DNA of 64,000 nt from Bacteroidia bacterium (GCA_030429205.1 JAUICZ010000001.1:858806-922805); one strand, 5' to 3'. Numbered from the stretch's first letter, positions 18,508-27,120 are shown. Program-made: numbers and translations. Notes: a model not told the origin generated them from the sequence alone.

Positions 18508-19347
18508 CTATTGAAACATAACAGGAAAACTAGTGTGTACTTTATCTGTAACAATATCTATATAATACACCCCTTTTGAGTGTGTTGTCAGGTCTAAAGA
18601 AATAGCTTGTCCTTTCATTTCTTTCGACATGATACTTTGCCCCATAATATTGTACACACGGATTTGAGCAACATTATTATCATCTTTTCTTGAAATGTTT
18701 ACTATGCCATTTGTTGGGTTGGGTGAGGCTATATAGCCTGCTTCAGCAGCGGATAGTTTCTTTACGTCGGTGGCAGGCGTTAAGTCTATTGAACCGCCGT
18801 TACCTGAATTTGGTAGGTCATCATTCCAGCCATTGTGAGCTCCTACAGCTGCAATGACATTCGCTTTTAATGAAGAGCCGTTGTAAATGTCTGTACGCTT
18901 TATGCGTATGGTGTATGTTTTATCTGTAGTGTTGCCGATAACTGTTACTTTACTTGCTCCAGCAATTTTAGTAAAGTTGTTAGCTGCTGCTCCTGCGGCA
19001 TCGGTTACACCAACAGTACCCATTGGCGGCACGCTCATCCATACAGTAATCAACCTGTTGTATTTGAATGAAGAGTTTTGGTTGCCCCACCAGGTACCCG
19101 TAGACCCTGCACCGGTTACATTCATAATTATATTTATACCGAAAGCATTGGCTTTGTATTGATCTACCGTTACTCTGAAGTATACGCTGTCTGTATTATC
19201 ATCATACATGTATTCCAGTTTAGTGCCGTCCAGGTAGCCGGAGGTTTGCCCGTCTCCCGTGGCGTCGGTAGTAAGGGTGGTCCATTGCGCGAAAGAGGCT
19301 AAAGTAAGTGCTGTAAAAATGCTCATTAAGAGTAAAAACTTTTTCAT
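18508..19347 (-). CDS. Secreted protein with type IX sorting domain
   Basis: 279 residues from MKKFLLLMSIFTALTLASFA, a signal peptide ending in FAQ. The middle (about residues 25-195) has a beta-sandwich look, with WTTLTTDATGDGQ near its start and many Asp/Asn/Thr residues, as in carbohydrate-binding or hydrolase-associated domains, but no catalytic motif is recognised. The final 80 residues hold the sorting domain (ASPNPTNGIVNIS, QIRVYNIMGQSIMSKEM, GVYYIDIVTD), which marks it for secretion by the Por/T9SS machinery and cell-surface attachment or release. The start at 19347 gives a normal signal peptide; a longer ATG frame (19407) adds an unlikely N-terminus. Transcribed alone. Confidence 0.8.
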   Translation of the reverse strand: MKKFLLLMSIFTALTLASFAQWTTLTTDATGDGQTSGYLDGTKLEYMYDDNTDSVYFRVTVDQYKANAFGINIIMNVTGAGSTGTWWGNQNSSFKYNRLITVWMSVPPMGTVGVTDAAGAAANNFTKIAGASKVTVIGNTTDKTYTIRIKRTDIYNGSSLKANVIAAVGAHNGWNDDLPNSGNGGSIDLTPATDVKKLSAAEAGYIASPNPTNGIVNISRKDDNNVAQIRVYNIMGQSIMSKEMKGQAISLDLTTHSKGVYYIDIVTDKVHTSFPVMFQ

Positions 19348-19494
19348 AAATGCTGATTTTAAAATATGTTTCAAAAGGTGCATGTAGTTGAATGCACGTG
19401 TCAGCATTATCAGGACTAGCGAAAACTTAAAAAAGTTGAAAAAACAGTCTATACAATATCTATACAGCTAATTATATTGCTGATAATAAATTGA

Positions 19495-21084
19495 TTAAAT
19501 ATTGTTTATTATTTTTATTAGACTATCGTCTTTTCCCAAACCCATCTTCTTTTTCAGCCGGTATTTACTAATGTCTACACTACTGGGGGCAATATTTAGT
19601 AAAGAAGCAATCTGTTTTGAGTTGAGATTGAGCTTGATGAAGGAGCATAACCTTAAGTCGTTGGCAGAGAGTTGAGGGTACTTTTCTGTCAGGTTGTCGA
19701 AGAAGGACTGATGTACCTTCTCGAATCGCAATTTAAACTCTTCCCAATCTTCTTCTGTACTCATAGCAATGTTGACACTGTGTTTTATTTTTCTGAGTTC
19801 TGACTGCTGGTTGCTATTAATATTGTTTAGCTCATCATTTATTTCTTGCAGCAGTTGGTTTTTCTGGGCTGTGGTTAAAGTATAGGTCAGTAGTTCTTTA
19901 TTTAGTTCATGATTGAGGAGCTCTTGGTTTTCCAGTTCCAGTGCCACCAGCTCTTTTTCTTTTTGCTCCAGCTCCAGTTGTTTGTTTTTTGCTTTGATGC
20001 GTAGTTGCTGCCTTATATATATAAGGTAAGCTATAGTAGCTGTAGCAATAATAAGGATGGCTGCCAGTATCAGATAGTAGAGCTTACGCTCGTTAGCAGC
20101 TTTTGATATGGTCAGCTCTTTATCTTTTTTTTCCGTAGCCAGTTCTGTTTTTACTTTGTCCAGCTCTTTGTGCGTTTCGTCATTGAGCAATGAGTCTGTC
20201 CACTTCTGATTGAGCTTCATATTTTCTATAGCCAGTTGATAATCGCCCAGCTTTTCATAGCTCTGGTATTTTAGTCCGTATGCTTCTGCAGTGAGTGTAT
20301 GGATATTCTTTGTAGTAGCTATGTATAAAGCCGAGTCTGCATAGTTAATGGCTTGGTTATACTTTTTGTTGAGTATTAAAGCTTTGGACATCCCCATATA
20401 ACTATGCCCCAGTGCTTTTTGATTATTGTGTTTTCTGCATTCTTCAATAGCCTGTTCAGCATACCTCAAAGCGCTATCCGCTATATTTTTGTGATAGTAA
20501 ACAGAGCTGATATTACACATGTTTTGCCCCAGCCATTGGTTGCTACCATAGTATTTTTTATATCCTTTTAGCGCTTGCCGGTAATAGGTAAGAGCACTGT
20601 CATACATTTCTTTTGATTCGTATATCCACCCGATGTTATTGATATAGTGTATGGCACTTTTTTGTTCGCCGATGTTGTTATAAAGCGCAACGGCTTTTTT
20701 GCTGTATTCAAGCCCCAGTTCGCGATCGCCCATATCAATATATAATATAGCTGTGTTGCCCAATGCAGCAGCTATTTCAGAGCTGTCTTTGTGTTTAATA
20801 GCAGCGTCTTCCATCAACTTGATGTACTTCAGCCCATTATTGAAATCACCTTTTGCCCAGTAAGACATGGCGGTAATATTATATCCCTTTGTTAGTCCTT
20901 TATGAATACCCGATCTTTTAGCAAATTGTATGACCTCTTTACCTATGATAATTCCGCTATCGGGCTGAGACATCATGTAGTGTTCACCACTTTTAATAAG
21001 CTGATTAATAACCAATGTGTCATTGGCTGCAAATATTTGTTGGGTGCTGAACAGAAATGAACAGCAAAGAATGATTTGTTTCAA
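19495..21084 (-). CDS. TPR protein with membrane segment and C-terminal LuxR-type HTH
   Basis: 529 residues: a signal peptide (MKQIILCCSFLFSTQQIFAA), about seven TPR repeats (for example AAALGNTAILYIDMGDRELG, INNIGWIYESKEMYDSALTY), a single transmembrane helix (YYLILAAILIIATATIAYLI near residue 340), a coiled coil rich in Glu/Leu/Lys, and a C-terminal HTH of the LuxR/GerE type (LSANDLRLCSFIKLNLNSKQ, VDISKYRLKKKMG). This is a Bacteroidota one-component sensor in which the periplasmic TPR domain is thought to signal across the membrane to the cytoplasmic HTH. The target genes and ligand are not indicated; the neighbouring EamA gene is divergent, 99 bases away. Confidence 0.85.
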   Translation of the reverse strand: MKQIILCCSFLFSTQQIFAANDTLVINQLIKSGEHYMMSQPDSGIIIGKEVIQFAKRSGIHKGLTKGYNITAMSYWAKGDFNNGLKYIKLMEDAAIKHKDSSEIAAALGNTAILYIDMGDRELGLEYSKKAVALYNNIGEQKSAIHYINNIGWIYESKEMYDSALTYYRQALKGYKKYYGSNQWLGQNMCNISSVYYHKNIADSALRYAEQAIEECRKHNNQKALGHSYMGMSKALILNKKYNQAINYADSALYIATTKNIHTLTAEAYGLKYQSYEKLGDYQLAIENMKLNQKWTDSLLNDETHKELDKVKTELATEKKDKELTISKAANERKLYYLILAAILIIATATIAYLIYIRQQLRIKAKNKQLELEQKEKELVALELENQELLNHELNKELLTYTLTTAQKNQLLQEINDELNNINSNQQSELRKIKHSVNIAMSTEEDWEEFKLRFEKVHQSFFDNLTEKYPQLSANDLRLCSFIKLNLNSKQIASLLNIAPSSVDISKYRLKKKMGLGKDDSLIKIINNI

Positions 21085-21170
21085 AACAATTGTATTGGTA
21101 TAAACGCCTTATAAGAAACTGCTTTTGAGCTAAAATGGTTGGGGTGACTGCAAGGGTGAATTAATGTTGC

Positions 21171-21178
21171 TACATTTG
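21171..21178 (+). promoter_or_regulatory. -7 box of the EamA gene
   Basis: TACATTTG lies five bases before the GTG start at 21184, so the transcript is predicted to be leaderless or nearly so. No TTG occurs at the usual upstream spacing. Confidence 0.5.
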
Positions 21179-21183
21179 CACCC

Positions 21184-22092
21184 GTGAACGGCAACACTAA
21201 AGCACACCTGGCATTATTAGCTACCAACTTGTTTTACGGGGCAGGGTTTACCATTGCTAAACTGGTGATGCCGAGGCTGATAGAGCCACTTGGCTTTATA
21301 TTTATCCGAGTGAGTGTGGTAACGGTATTGTTCTGGCTCAGCTGGTTCATGGGTAAGAATTACCGAGCTAAAATTGCCAAAAAGGATTTCAGGATATTGA
21401 TACTGGGTGGTTTGTTTGGCGTAGCGCTCAACCAGATGCTGTTCTTCATGGGGTTGAATAATACCATGCCGATACATGCATCGCTGGTAATGCTGAGTAC
21501 ACCAATCCTTATTACAGTGATTGCCATGTTTGTATTAAAGGAACGCATTACTTGGGACAAGGCTACCGGTTTAATATTAGGTATTGCAGGTGCGGGCTTG
21601 CTGATGAGTGCCGGGCAGGAAATAACTGTAAGAGGTAAGGATACCACCTGGGGAGATTTTTTGGTATTTCTCAATGCTACCAGCTACGCGATATACCTTG
21701 TTATTATTAAAAGATTGATGGAACGGTACCGGCCTATTATTGTGATACGTTGGGTGTTCTTATTCGGATTAATATTTGTAACTCCTTTTTCTTTTCAGGA
21801 GTTTGCAAGGGTAGACTGGTCGCTGTTTAAGCTTGCAGACTGGATGGCACTGGCCTTTATTGTACTGGGTGTGACCTTCTTTGCTTACCTATGGAACACT
21901 TATGCATTAAAACATCTGAGCCCGTCTGTTGCGGGTGGTTATATTTATTCGCAGCCATTTTTTGCAGGGGTTATTTCGGTTATATTTATGGGAGAAGACA
22001 TAACCGTACCGAAGATATTGGCGACAGTATTATTGTTTGCGGGTGTTTACCTTGTTAATTTCGGGTTAAAGCGTAAGAAGCTCAAGCAATAA
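21184..22092 (+). CDS. EamA family (DMT superfamily) transporter
   Basis: 302 residues, with ten predicted membrane helices in two EamA repeats. The first begins ALLATNLFYGAGFTIAKLVM and the second begins GDFLVFLNATSYAIYLVIIK; the second ends with AYLWNTYALKHLSPSVAGGY and the EPxxG-like block near FAGVISVIFMGED. The family exports or imports small metabolites such as amino acids; specificity is not visible. The start is a GTG directly after a TAnnTTTG box. It precedes the thioredoxin-ApbE operon by 60 bases and could be co-transcribed. Confidence 0.85.
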   Translation: MNGNTKAHLALLATNLFYGAGFTIAKLVMPRLIEPLGFIFIRVSVVTVLFWLSWFMGKNYRAKIAKKDFRILILGGLFGVALNQMLFFMGLNNTMPIHASLVMLSTPILITVIAMFVLKERITWDKATGLILGIAGAGLLMSAGQEITVRGKDTTWGDFLVFLNATSYAIYLVIIKRLMERYRPIIVIRWVFLFGLIFVTPFSFQEFARVDWSLFKLADWMALAFIVLGVTFFAYLWNTYALKHLSPSVAGGYIYSQPFFAGVISVIFMGEDITVPKILATVLLFAGVYLVNFGLKRKKLKQ

Positions 22093-22152
22093 GACTTTTT
22101 CTTCAGGCGTTACGAAATAAAGGGAGATTAAAGTAAGATTAAAACGCGCCTT

Positions 22153-22587
22153 ATGAAAAATATACCCATCTACTTATTTTGCCTGATCATGCTGACGTCT
22201 GCAACCTGGCAGACAGATTTTACAAAAGCCCAAACAGAAGCGGCTGCACAGCACAAGTATATCTTACTAAAATTCTCAGGTTCAGATTGGTGTATTCCCT
22301 GCATCAAAATGGAGAAAAAGATATTCGACCAGGAAGCGTTTGAAAATTTTGCAAAAGATAAACTGGTATTAGTAAATGCAGATTTCCCGCAACAGAAAAA
22401 AAACAAACCGGCAAAAGAGGTGCAGGATCAGAATGATATGCTGGCAGAAAAATATAATAAAGAAGGAAGCTTTCCGCTGACATTATTACTAGATAGCGAA
22501 GGGAAGGTTTTGAAAACATGGAAAGGGTATAAAGATGGAACACCTGAAGAATTTGTTAGCCAGATAAAAGCCGCTATCAATGAATAA
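22153..22587 (+). CDS. Exported thioredoxin-family protein (CxxC)
   Basis: 144 residues with a signal peptide (MKNIPIYLFCLIMLTSATWQ) and a thioredoxin-like domain containing the active site WCIPC in the context KFSGSDWCIPCIKMEKKIF and a cis-proline block FPLTLLLDSEG. The CIPC spacing is the usual Trx-type CxxC, and the protein should act as an envelope thiol oxidoreductase. It overlaps the apbE start by eight bases and begins a four-gene operon with apbE, the DUF4266 lipoprotein and the DUF3570 protein. A role in keeping the Cys-rich C-terminus of the DUF4266 protein reduced is a reasonable inference but not shown. Confidence 0.85.
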   Translation: MKNIPIYLFCLIMLTSATWQTDFTKAQTEAAAQHKYILLKFSGSDWCIPCIKMEKKIFDQEAFENFAKDKLVLVNADFPQQKKNKPAKEVQDQNDMLAEKYNKEGSFPLTLLLDSEGKVLKTWKGYKDGTPEEFVSQIKAAINE

Positions 22588-23539
22588 CGATATCACATTT
22601 ATAAGTAAGGGTACGCTGCATAAAAAAGTGCTGCGGCTGATGGGTAATCGTTTTGAGATCACCGTGGTTGATGAAGATAAGGTTCAGGCAGAGTTTTATA
22701 TAGATCAGGCTATTGATGAAATAAAAAGAATAGAGAAGCTGTTGACCACTTTTGCAGACAACAGCCAAACCAATCAAATAAATGCAGCCGCAGGTGTAGA
22801 GCCCGTACAGGTAGACAGGGAGGTGTTTGATATTATATACAGGGCCAACAAACTCGGCGATCTCACACAGGGAGCATTTGATATTACATACGGTTCTGTA
22901 GATAAACGCTTCTGGAATTTTGATACCACCATGACCGAGTTGCCGGACAGTGAAGCAGCTAAAGAAGCAGTGCGGTTGGTGAATTATAAAAACGTAGAGT
23001 TAAATGGAGATACAAATACAGTATACCTGAAAAACAAAGGTATGCGCATAGGTTTTGGAGGAATAGGAAAAGGGTATGCAGCAGAAAAGGCCAAGCAGTT
23101 GTTGAAGGATATGGGTGTTGAAAGCGGCATCATCAATGCTGCAGGAGATCTGTCGGCATGGGGAACACAGCCGAACGGCGAACCGTGGACGATAGGAATA
23201 GCAGACCCCGACAGTATCGATCAGCCCTTTTCTTATTTCAACATTACCGATATGGCGGTAGCAACATCTGGCAGCTACGAAAAGTATGTCACCATCAACG
23301 GTAAAAAGTACAGCCATACTATTGACCCTAAAACAGGCTATCCTGTTCACGGTATTAAAAGTGTCACCATCATTTGCCCCAATGCCGAAATAGCCGATGC
23401 GATGACCACCCCCGTGATCATTATGGGCATAAAGGCAGGGCTGAGTATGATTAACCAGATGCGGGGTATTGCCTGCATAATAATAGATGACGACGGTAAT
23501 ATTTATACATCAAACAACATAAAACTTTCAAAAGCATGA
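22580..23539 (+). CDS. apbE: FAD:protein FMN transferase (ApbE)
   Basis: 319 residues. Family motifs are clear: FGGIGKGYAAEKAKQLLKDM, NAAGDLSAWGTQPNGEPW and ATSGSYEKYV...KYSHTIDPKTGYPV, which surround the Mg/FAD site of ApbE. The enzyme moves FMN from FAD onto a Thr/Ser of a target protein. Unusually, the start MNNDITFISKGTLHKKV shows no signal peptide or lipobox, though most ApbE enzymes act in the periplasm; either it works in the cytoplasm or export occurs in another way. It overlaps the thioredoxin gene upstream by eight bases and the DUF4266 gene downstream by four (ATGA), which argues for tightly coupled expression. Confidence 0.93.
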   Translation: MNNDITFISKGTLHKKVLRLMGNRFEITVVDEDKVQAEFYIDQAIDEIKRIEKLLTTFADNSQTNQINAAAGVEPVQVDREVFDIIYRANKLGDLTQGAFDITYGSVDKRFWNFDTTMTELPDSEAAKEAVRLVNYKNVELNGDTNTVYLKNKGMRIGFGGIGKGYAAEKAKQLLKDMGVESGIINAAGDLSAWGTQPNGEPWTIGIADPDSIDQPFSYFNITDMAVATSGSYEKYVTINGKKYSHTIDPKTGYPVHGIKSVTIICPNAEIADAMTTPVIIMGIKAGLSMINQMRGIACIIIDDDGNIYTSNNIKLSKA

Positions 23540-23754
23540 GTAGTATACGGGTAATAATAACCATGCTGTTTTTAGGGATTGGGCTTGCATCCTGCACTTC
23601 TGTAAAAGAGTATCAGAAGCAATACATTAACGACGCAGAAATGGAATTGAGTGCGAAGAAAACAGAAATCTTTGAGAACAGTTTTCAATCATACAGAGAA
23701 GGAGCATCAGGTGCGAATGGCGGGAAAACAGGCGGAGGCTGTGGTTGTAACTAA
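23536..23754 (+). CDS. DUF4266 lipoprotein with Cys-rich C-terminus
   Basis: 72 residues: signal peptide and lipobox (MSSIRVIITMLFLGIGLASC, Cys20 acylated), a short charged linker (VKEYQKQYINDAEMELSAKK) and a glycine-rich tail ending GGGCGCN. The tail with two cysteines at the very C-terminus is the hallmark of the DUF4266 family, whose function is unknown. The SGAN stretch before the tail resembles part of the flavinylation motif used by ApbE targets (D..SGAT), but with Asn in place of Thr/Ser, so it is not a clear acceptor. It sits between apbE and the DUF3570 gene with a four-base overlap upstream. Confidence 0.88.
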   Translation: MSSIRVIITMLFLGIGLASCTSVKEYQKQYINDAEMELSAKKTEIFENSFQSYREGASGANGGKTGGGCGCN

Positions 23755-23768
23755 TTAAATATCCCCTT

Positions 23769-24959
23769 ATGAAGAAACTAACATTAGGTATCATAGCAGT
23801 CTTTTTCAATCTGTTCGGAGCATTTGCACAAACAGAAACGAATTATAAAGAAAGAGATCTTACAATAGACGAAGTAAACTTTGTTACATCGTACTATGCG
23901 CAAGATGGGAATAATGCAGCCGTTACCGGTGGTGTAGGCTCGGAGCAATTAACGGATTTTGCGAACCAGCTGGACATCAGGTTGATCAAAAAAGGCAAGA
24001 ACGGTAAAGAGCACTATATCAATGCCAGCATCGGTATAGATCATTATTCATCTGCATCGTCTGATAAAATAGATCCTACTACTATATCATCAGCTTCATC
24101 CGCAGATACAAGGGTATATCCTAAATTGGGTTGGACCATCAACAACCCAAACACCGGTTGGCGTACAGGTGTTATGGCCTCTTTTTCAAACGAGTTCGAT
24201 TACACTTCTTTCGGGCTGGGTTTGAATGTGGCAAAAACTTCTCTGGACAAGAACAGAGAAATATCATTGGGGTTACAAGGGTATTTTGATACATGGAGAG
24301 CAATTTTACCAGTGGAGTTGAGACCGCCTGGTATGCAAGTAGATGATGACGATGCCTATACTATTGAACCTCGTAACTCATTCAGCGGATCGTTGACCTA
24401 TTCACAAATATTGACGAAGCGCTTGCAGATTGCATTGATGGTAGATGGTATTTACCAGCAGGGTTTACTGGCTACACGCTTCCACAGGGTATACTTCAAC
24501 GATGGTAGCTTACAGGCAGAGAATCTGCCCGATACAAGGTTTAAAGTGCCGATAGGTATGCGGTTGCATTACTTTATAGGTAATAACATCATACTCAGAA
24601 CGTATTACAGGTTTTATAATGATAACTGGGGGCTGACGGCGCATACCATGAGTATAGAGTTACCGGTGAAGATCAATCCGTACTTATCAGTGAGCCCTAA
24701 TTACAGGTTCAACACACAATCTGGCTTGAAATATTTTGCACCATATGGAGTGCACAGCCCTACAGAACAGTACTTTACCAGCGATTACGACCTGTCGAAC
24801 TTCAGCAGCCATTTTGTGGGTGCGGGAGTCAGGTGGCATCCTGAGAATGGGGTATTCGGGGTGAAGAACTTCTCGGTAATAGAGTTACGGTACGGGTATT
24901 ATACGCGCAGCACGGGCCTAACGTCCAACATCATAACCCTGGCTTTGAAGTTTAAATAG
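23769..24959 (+). CDS. DUF3570 family outer-membrane-like protein
   Basis: 396 residues with a signal peptide (MKKLTLGIIAVFFNLFGAFA) and a mature chain made of long amphipathic beta strands (GLNVAKTSLDKNREISLGLQ, FSGSLTYSQILTKRLQIALM, YYRFYNDNWGLTAHTMSIEL) as in a large outer-membrane barrel. It fits the DUF3570 family in length and sequence style. It starts 14 bases after the DUF4266 gene and is the last gene of the operon, with no terminator recognised before the next gene. The recurring partnership with ApbE and DUF4266 suggests a joint envelope function, possibly linked to a flavin- or metal-containing cargo; that is inference. Confidence 0.8.
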   Translation: MKKLTLGIIAVFFNLFGAFAQTETNYKERDLTIDEVNFVTSYYAQDGNNAAVTGGVGSEQLTDFANQLDIRLIKKGKNGKEHYINASIGIDHYSSASSDKIDPTTISSASSADTRVYPKLGWTINNPNTGWRTGVMASFSNEFDYTSFGLGLNVAKTSLDKNREISLGLQGYFDTWRAILPVELRPPGMQVDDDDAYTIEPRNSFSGSLTYSQILTKRLQIALMVDGIYQQGLLATRFHRVYFNDGSLQAENLPDTRFKVPIGMRLHYFIGNNIILRTYYRFYNDNWGLTAHTMSIELPVKINPYLSVSPNYRFNTQSGLKYFAPYGVHSPTEQYFTSDYDLSNFSSHFVGAGVRWHPENGVFGVKNFSVIELRYGYYTRSTGLTSNIITLALKFK

Positions 24960-24966
24960 TTTTCCA

Positions 24967-24996
24967 TTGGGATTTTTAGCGTAGGGTATACCTTTG
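24967..24996 (+). promoter_or_regulatory. Promoter of the SUI1 gene, predicted leaderless
   Basis: TTG (24967-24969), a 19-base spacer and TACCTTTG (24989-24996) form a full consensus. The box ends four bases before the ATG at 25001, so transcription would begin at or next to the start codon. Confidence 0.65.
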
Positions 24997-25000
24997 CGTT

Positions 25001-25336
25001 ATGGGTAAAAAGAACAAAGGCCGTAACGACGGGTTGGTTTACTCTACCAATCAGGACTATTTTGATGATTACGAGGAGCAGGCAGAAGAAACGCTACCCA
25101 AAGAGGAGCAGCGGTTGAGGGTACGCATTGAGACCAAACACCGTGGTGGCAAGATAGCTACAGTAGTGGATGGCTTTGTGGGCAGCAGCGATGACCTGAA
25201 GGACTTGGGTAAAGAAATAAAGACCAAATGCGGTACGGGGGGTAGTGCAAAAGACGGGCAGATCATCATTCAGGGAGATTATAAACAAAAAATAATACAG
25301 TGGTTGAAAGACTGGGGATATAAGGATACCAAATAA
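25001..25336 (+). CDS. SUI1/eIF1-like translation factor (YciH family)
   Basis: 111 residues. The C-terminal two thirds match the SUI1/eIF1 fold: RVRIETKHRGGKIATVVDGF, TKCGTGGSAKDGQIIIQGDY and a terminal HLKDWGY-like stretch (WLKDWGYKDTK). The N-terminal 35 residues are charged and probably disordered (MGKKNKGRNDG...EEQAEETLPKEEQ). YciH-type proteins bind the small ribosomal subunit and affect initiation fidelity. It has its own promoter and is followed 39 bases later by a transketolase-half gene. Confidence 0.92.
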   Translation: MGKKNKGRNDGLVYSTNQDYFDDYEEQAEETLPKEEQRLRVRIETKHRGGKIATVVDGFVGSSDDLKDLGKEIKTKCGTGGSAKDGQIIIQGDYKQKIIQWLKDWGYKDTK

Positions 25337-25375
25337 ACTGTATGATTTTATACTTTTGAGCTTTCAATACATAAC

Positions 25376-26332
25376 ATGTTACAAGACATTCAACAAACCG
25401 GTAAGAAAGACACGCGTTCAGGATTTGGCGACGGTATTTTAGAAGCAGCAAAAAAGAACCCTAATATTGTAGCCCTGACGGCTGACTTGGCTGGCTCTTT
25501 AAAGCTGGGTGGATTCATGAAAGAATTCCCCGAGCGTTTTATACAAGTAGGTATTGCAGAGGCGAATATGATAGGTGTGGCAGCGGGTATGACCATTGGT
25601 GGTAAAATACCTTTCGCTACTACATTTGCCAACTTTGCTACCTCTCGTGTGTACGATCAGATACGCCAGTCTGTAGCTTACAGCGGTAAGAATGTAAAGA
25701 TATGTGCATCGCATGCAGGGTTGACTCTTGGTGAGGATGGTGCTACGCATCAGGTGTTGGAAGATATAGGCATGATGAAGATGTTACCGGGTATGACGGT
25801 AATAGTACCGTGCGACTATACACAAACCAAACTGGCTACTATGGCAGTGGCAGAACATCAGGGGCCTGTTTACTTACGCTTTGGACGACCGGGCTGGCCA
25901 ATATTCACAGATGAAAATCAAGATTTCCAGATAGGTAAGGCACAGGTAATGGCAGAGGGTACAGATGTAACCATTATTGCTTGTGGTCACCTGGTGTGGA
26001 ACTCTGTTGAAGCAGCTAAAGAGTTGGCAGAAAAAGGTATTTCAGTTGAGTTGATCAATATGCACACCATCAAACCGCTGGATGAAGAAGCGATCATCAA
26101 ATCGGTAAGTAAAACAGGTTGTGTGGTAACAGCAGAAGAGCACCAACGTAATGGTGGTTTGGGCGATGCCGTAGCACAGGTGTTGAGCCGTAATAATCCT
26201 GCTCCGCAAGAGTATGTGGCTGTGAACGATAGTTTTGGAGAGAGCGGAAAACCTGTTGACCTGCTGAACAAATACGGCTTAAGCAAAGACAATATTGTTG
26301 CAGCTGTAGAAGCGGTGATGAAGAGAAAGTAA
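25376..26332 (+). CDS. Transketolase, C-terminal-half family protein
   Basis: 318 residues with the pyrimidine-binding and C-terminal domains of transketolase: TADLAGSLKLGGFMKEFP, GIAEANMIGVAAGMTIGG, HAGLTLGEDGATHQVLED and a C-terminal Rossmann-like domain (VTIIACGHLVWNSVEAAKEL, AEEHQRNGGLGDAVAQVL). In Bacteroidota transketolase is often split into N-half and C-half genes; here only the C-half is present and the preceding gene is SUI1, so the N-half must lie elsewhere. The -7 box TACTTTTG at 25351-25358 gives a leader of about 13 bases. A 33-base copy of its 3' end occurs at 27111-27143. Confidence 0.88.
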   Translation: MLQDIQQTGKKDTRSGFGDGILEAAKKNPNIVALTADLAGSLKLGGFMKEFPERFIQVGIAEANMIGVAAGMTIGGKIPFATTFANFATSRVYDQIRQSVAYSGKNVKICASHAGLTLGEDGATHQVLEDIGMMKMLPGMTVIVPCDYTQTKLATMAVAEHQGPVYLRFGRPGWPIFTDENQDFQIGKAQVMAEGTDVTIIACGHLVWNSVEAAKELAEKGISVELINMHTIKPLDEEAIIKSVSKTGCVVTAEEHQRNGGLGDAVAQVLSRNNPAPQEYVAVNDSFGESGKPVDLLNKYGLSKDNIVAAVEAVMKRK

Positions 26333-26348
26333 TTCAATACATTTATAT

Positions 26349-26384
26349 AATTAAAAAGCCCCGATCATTCGGGGCTTTTTAATT
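26349..26384. terminator. Bidirectional intrinsic terminator
   Basis: Stem AATTAAAAAGCCCCGA / TCGGGGCTTTTTAATT with TCAT loop, between the convergent transketolase and Cys-rich protein genes. Confidence 0.92.
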
Positions 26385-26393
26385 AGTATTTGT

Positions 26394-26852
26394 TTAGTTA
26401 AAGGTAAGTATACCGCCTGACCATGTAGCTGTTACACTGCCACAGGGACTACAAGTGTTGTCTTTTACATTGTACACAGGGCTGGATGAAGGATGAGGGC
26501 TGCAAGCTTCACCTACATATCCTACTACATTAGTGAGACAACTTGCAGGTTCGGCATCCCATAATTCTGCAAAAACAAAATGGTCAGTAGCTCCTAATGA
26601 CGTCGTCGGAATGACACTATGATTTACCATTGGTAATGCTAAAGGGTTAGCATAATTGATAGTACTCATTGCAGGTATTCGGATGCCATCACTTTCGTGA
26701 CTGCCGTTGCAACCGCCACCGTTGGGATCTCCATATAGTTTTATCCAAACATCGCAGTTGGTGTTGTTAGTAATGGTCAGGCTTGTTGTTTGTGCATTTG
26801 TGGATGTGCAGATAGCAGTAAATAAGACTGCGGCTAACAATAATTTTTTCAT
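26394..26852 (-). CDS. Secreted Cys-rich protein of unknown function
   Basis: 152 residues with a signal peptide (MKKLLLAAVLFTAICTSTNA) and a mature domain with six cysteines (CDVW, GGGCNG, ASCLTN, EACSPH, TCSPCG), a glycine/asparagine-rich loop and a beta-like ending (VTATWSGGILTFN). No T9SS sorting domain is present and no family is recognised. It has a good terminator on its 3' side and is followed upstream by a 205-base gap, so it appears to be a single-gene unit. Confidence 0.6.
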   Translation of the reverse strand: MKKLLLAAVLFTAICTSTNAQTTSLTITNNTNCDVWIKLYGDPNGGGCNGSHESDGIRIPAMSTINYANPLALPMVNHSVIPTTSLGATDHFVFAELWDAEPASCLTNVVGYVGEACSPHPSSSPVYNVKDNTCSPCGSVTATWSGGILTFN

Positions 26853-27057
26853 AATAAAAAGATTTGAATGTTTATCCCTACTCTTAATCGGATTTTCGGG
26901 GGCCTCCGTGATAGGATTTGCTCAGGAGTAAATTAAATACTGTTATTTATGAAGACAAAGAGCAAATTAATAAACGCGCTTAAAATGCGGATGAACGCGA
27001 TGATCTACACCGAGACGGCAAAAGGGTATTTTTAATTGGTATGATAGTGAGGAGTAG
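26853..27057. other. Intergenic stretch, nothing recognised
   Basis: No gene is supported here. A 28-codon ORF (26949-27035, starting MKTKSKLINALKMRMNAMIY) is open, but has no recognised promoter, ribosome site or partner and is not called as a gene. Together with the remnants that follow (27058-27143) and the terminator at 27166, it makes up a 341-base stretch (26853-27193) without an intact gene. Confidence 0.5.
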
Positions 27058-27120
27058 TTACCTGTAGTAAATCGGCTTTGTACCCAGCCAGAATAATGCA
27101 GGGAATAGATGCAGTGGTAG
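27058..27120 (-). pseudogene. 3' remnant of a paralogue of the 28738-29121 membrane protein gene
   Basis: On the minus strand this stretch encodes LPLHLFPALFWLGTKPIYYR followed by TAA, almost identical to the C-terminus of the membrane protein at 28738-29121 (IPLHLFPALFWLATKPLYYK). The similarity stops at 27120, so only the last 20 codons remain and the N-terminal part is missing. It adjoins, in the opposite orientation, a copy of the 3' end of the transketolase gene. Confidence 0.75.

Noticed and set aside
26949-27035. A 28-codon ORF in the gap after the Cys-rich protein gene.
   Set aside because: No promoter box, ribosome site, signal or conserved motif was seen, and the length is within chance expectation.
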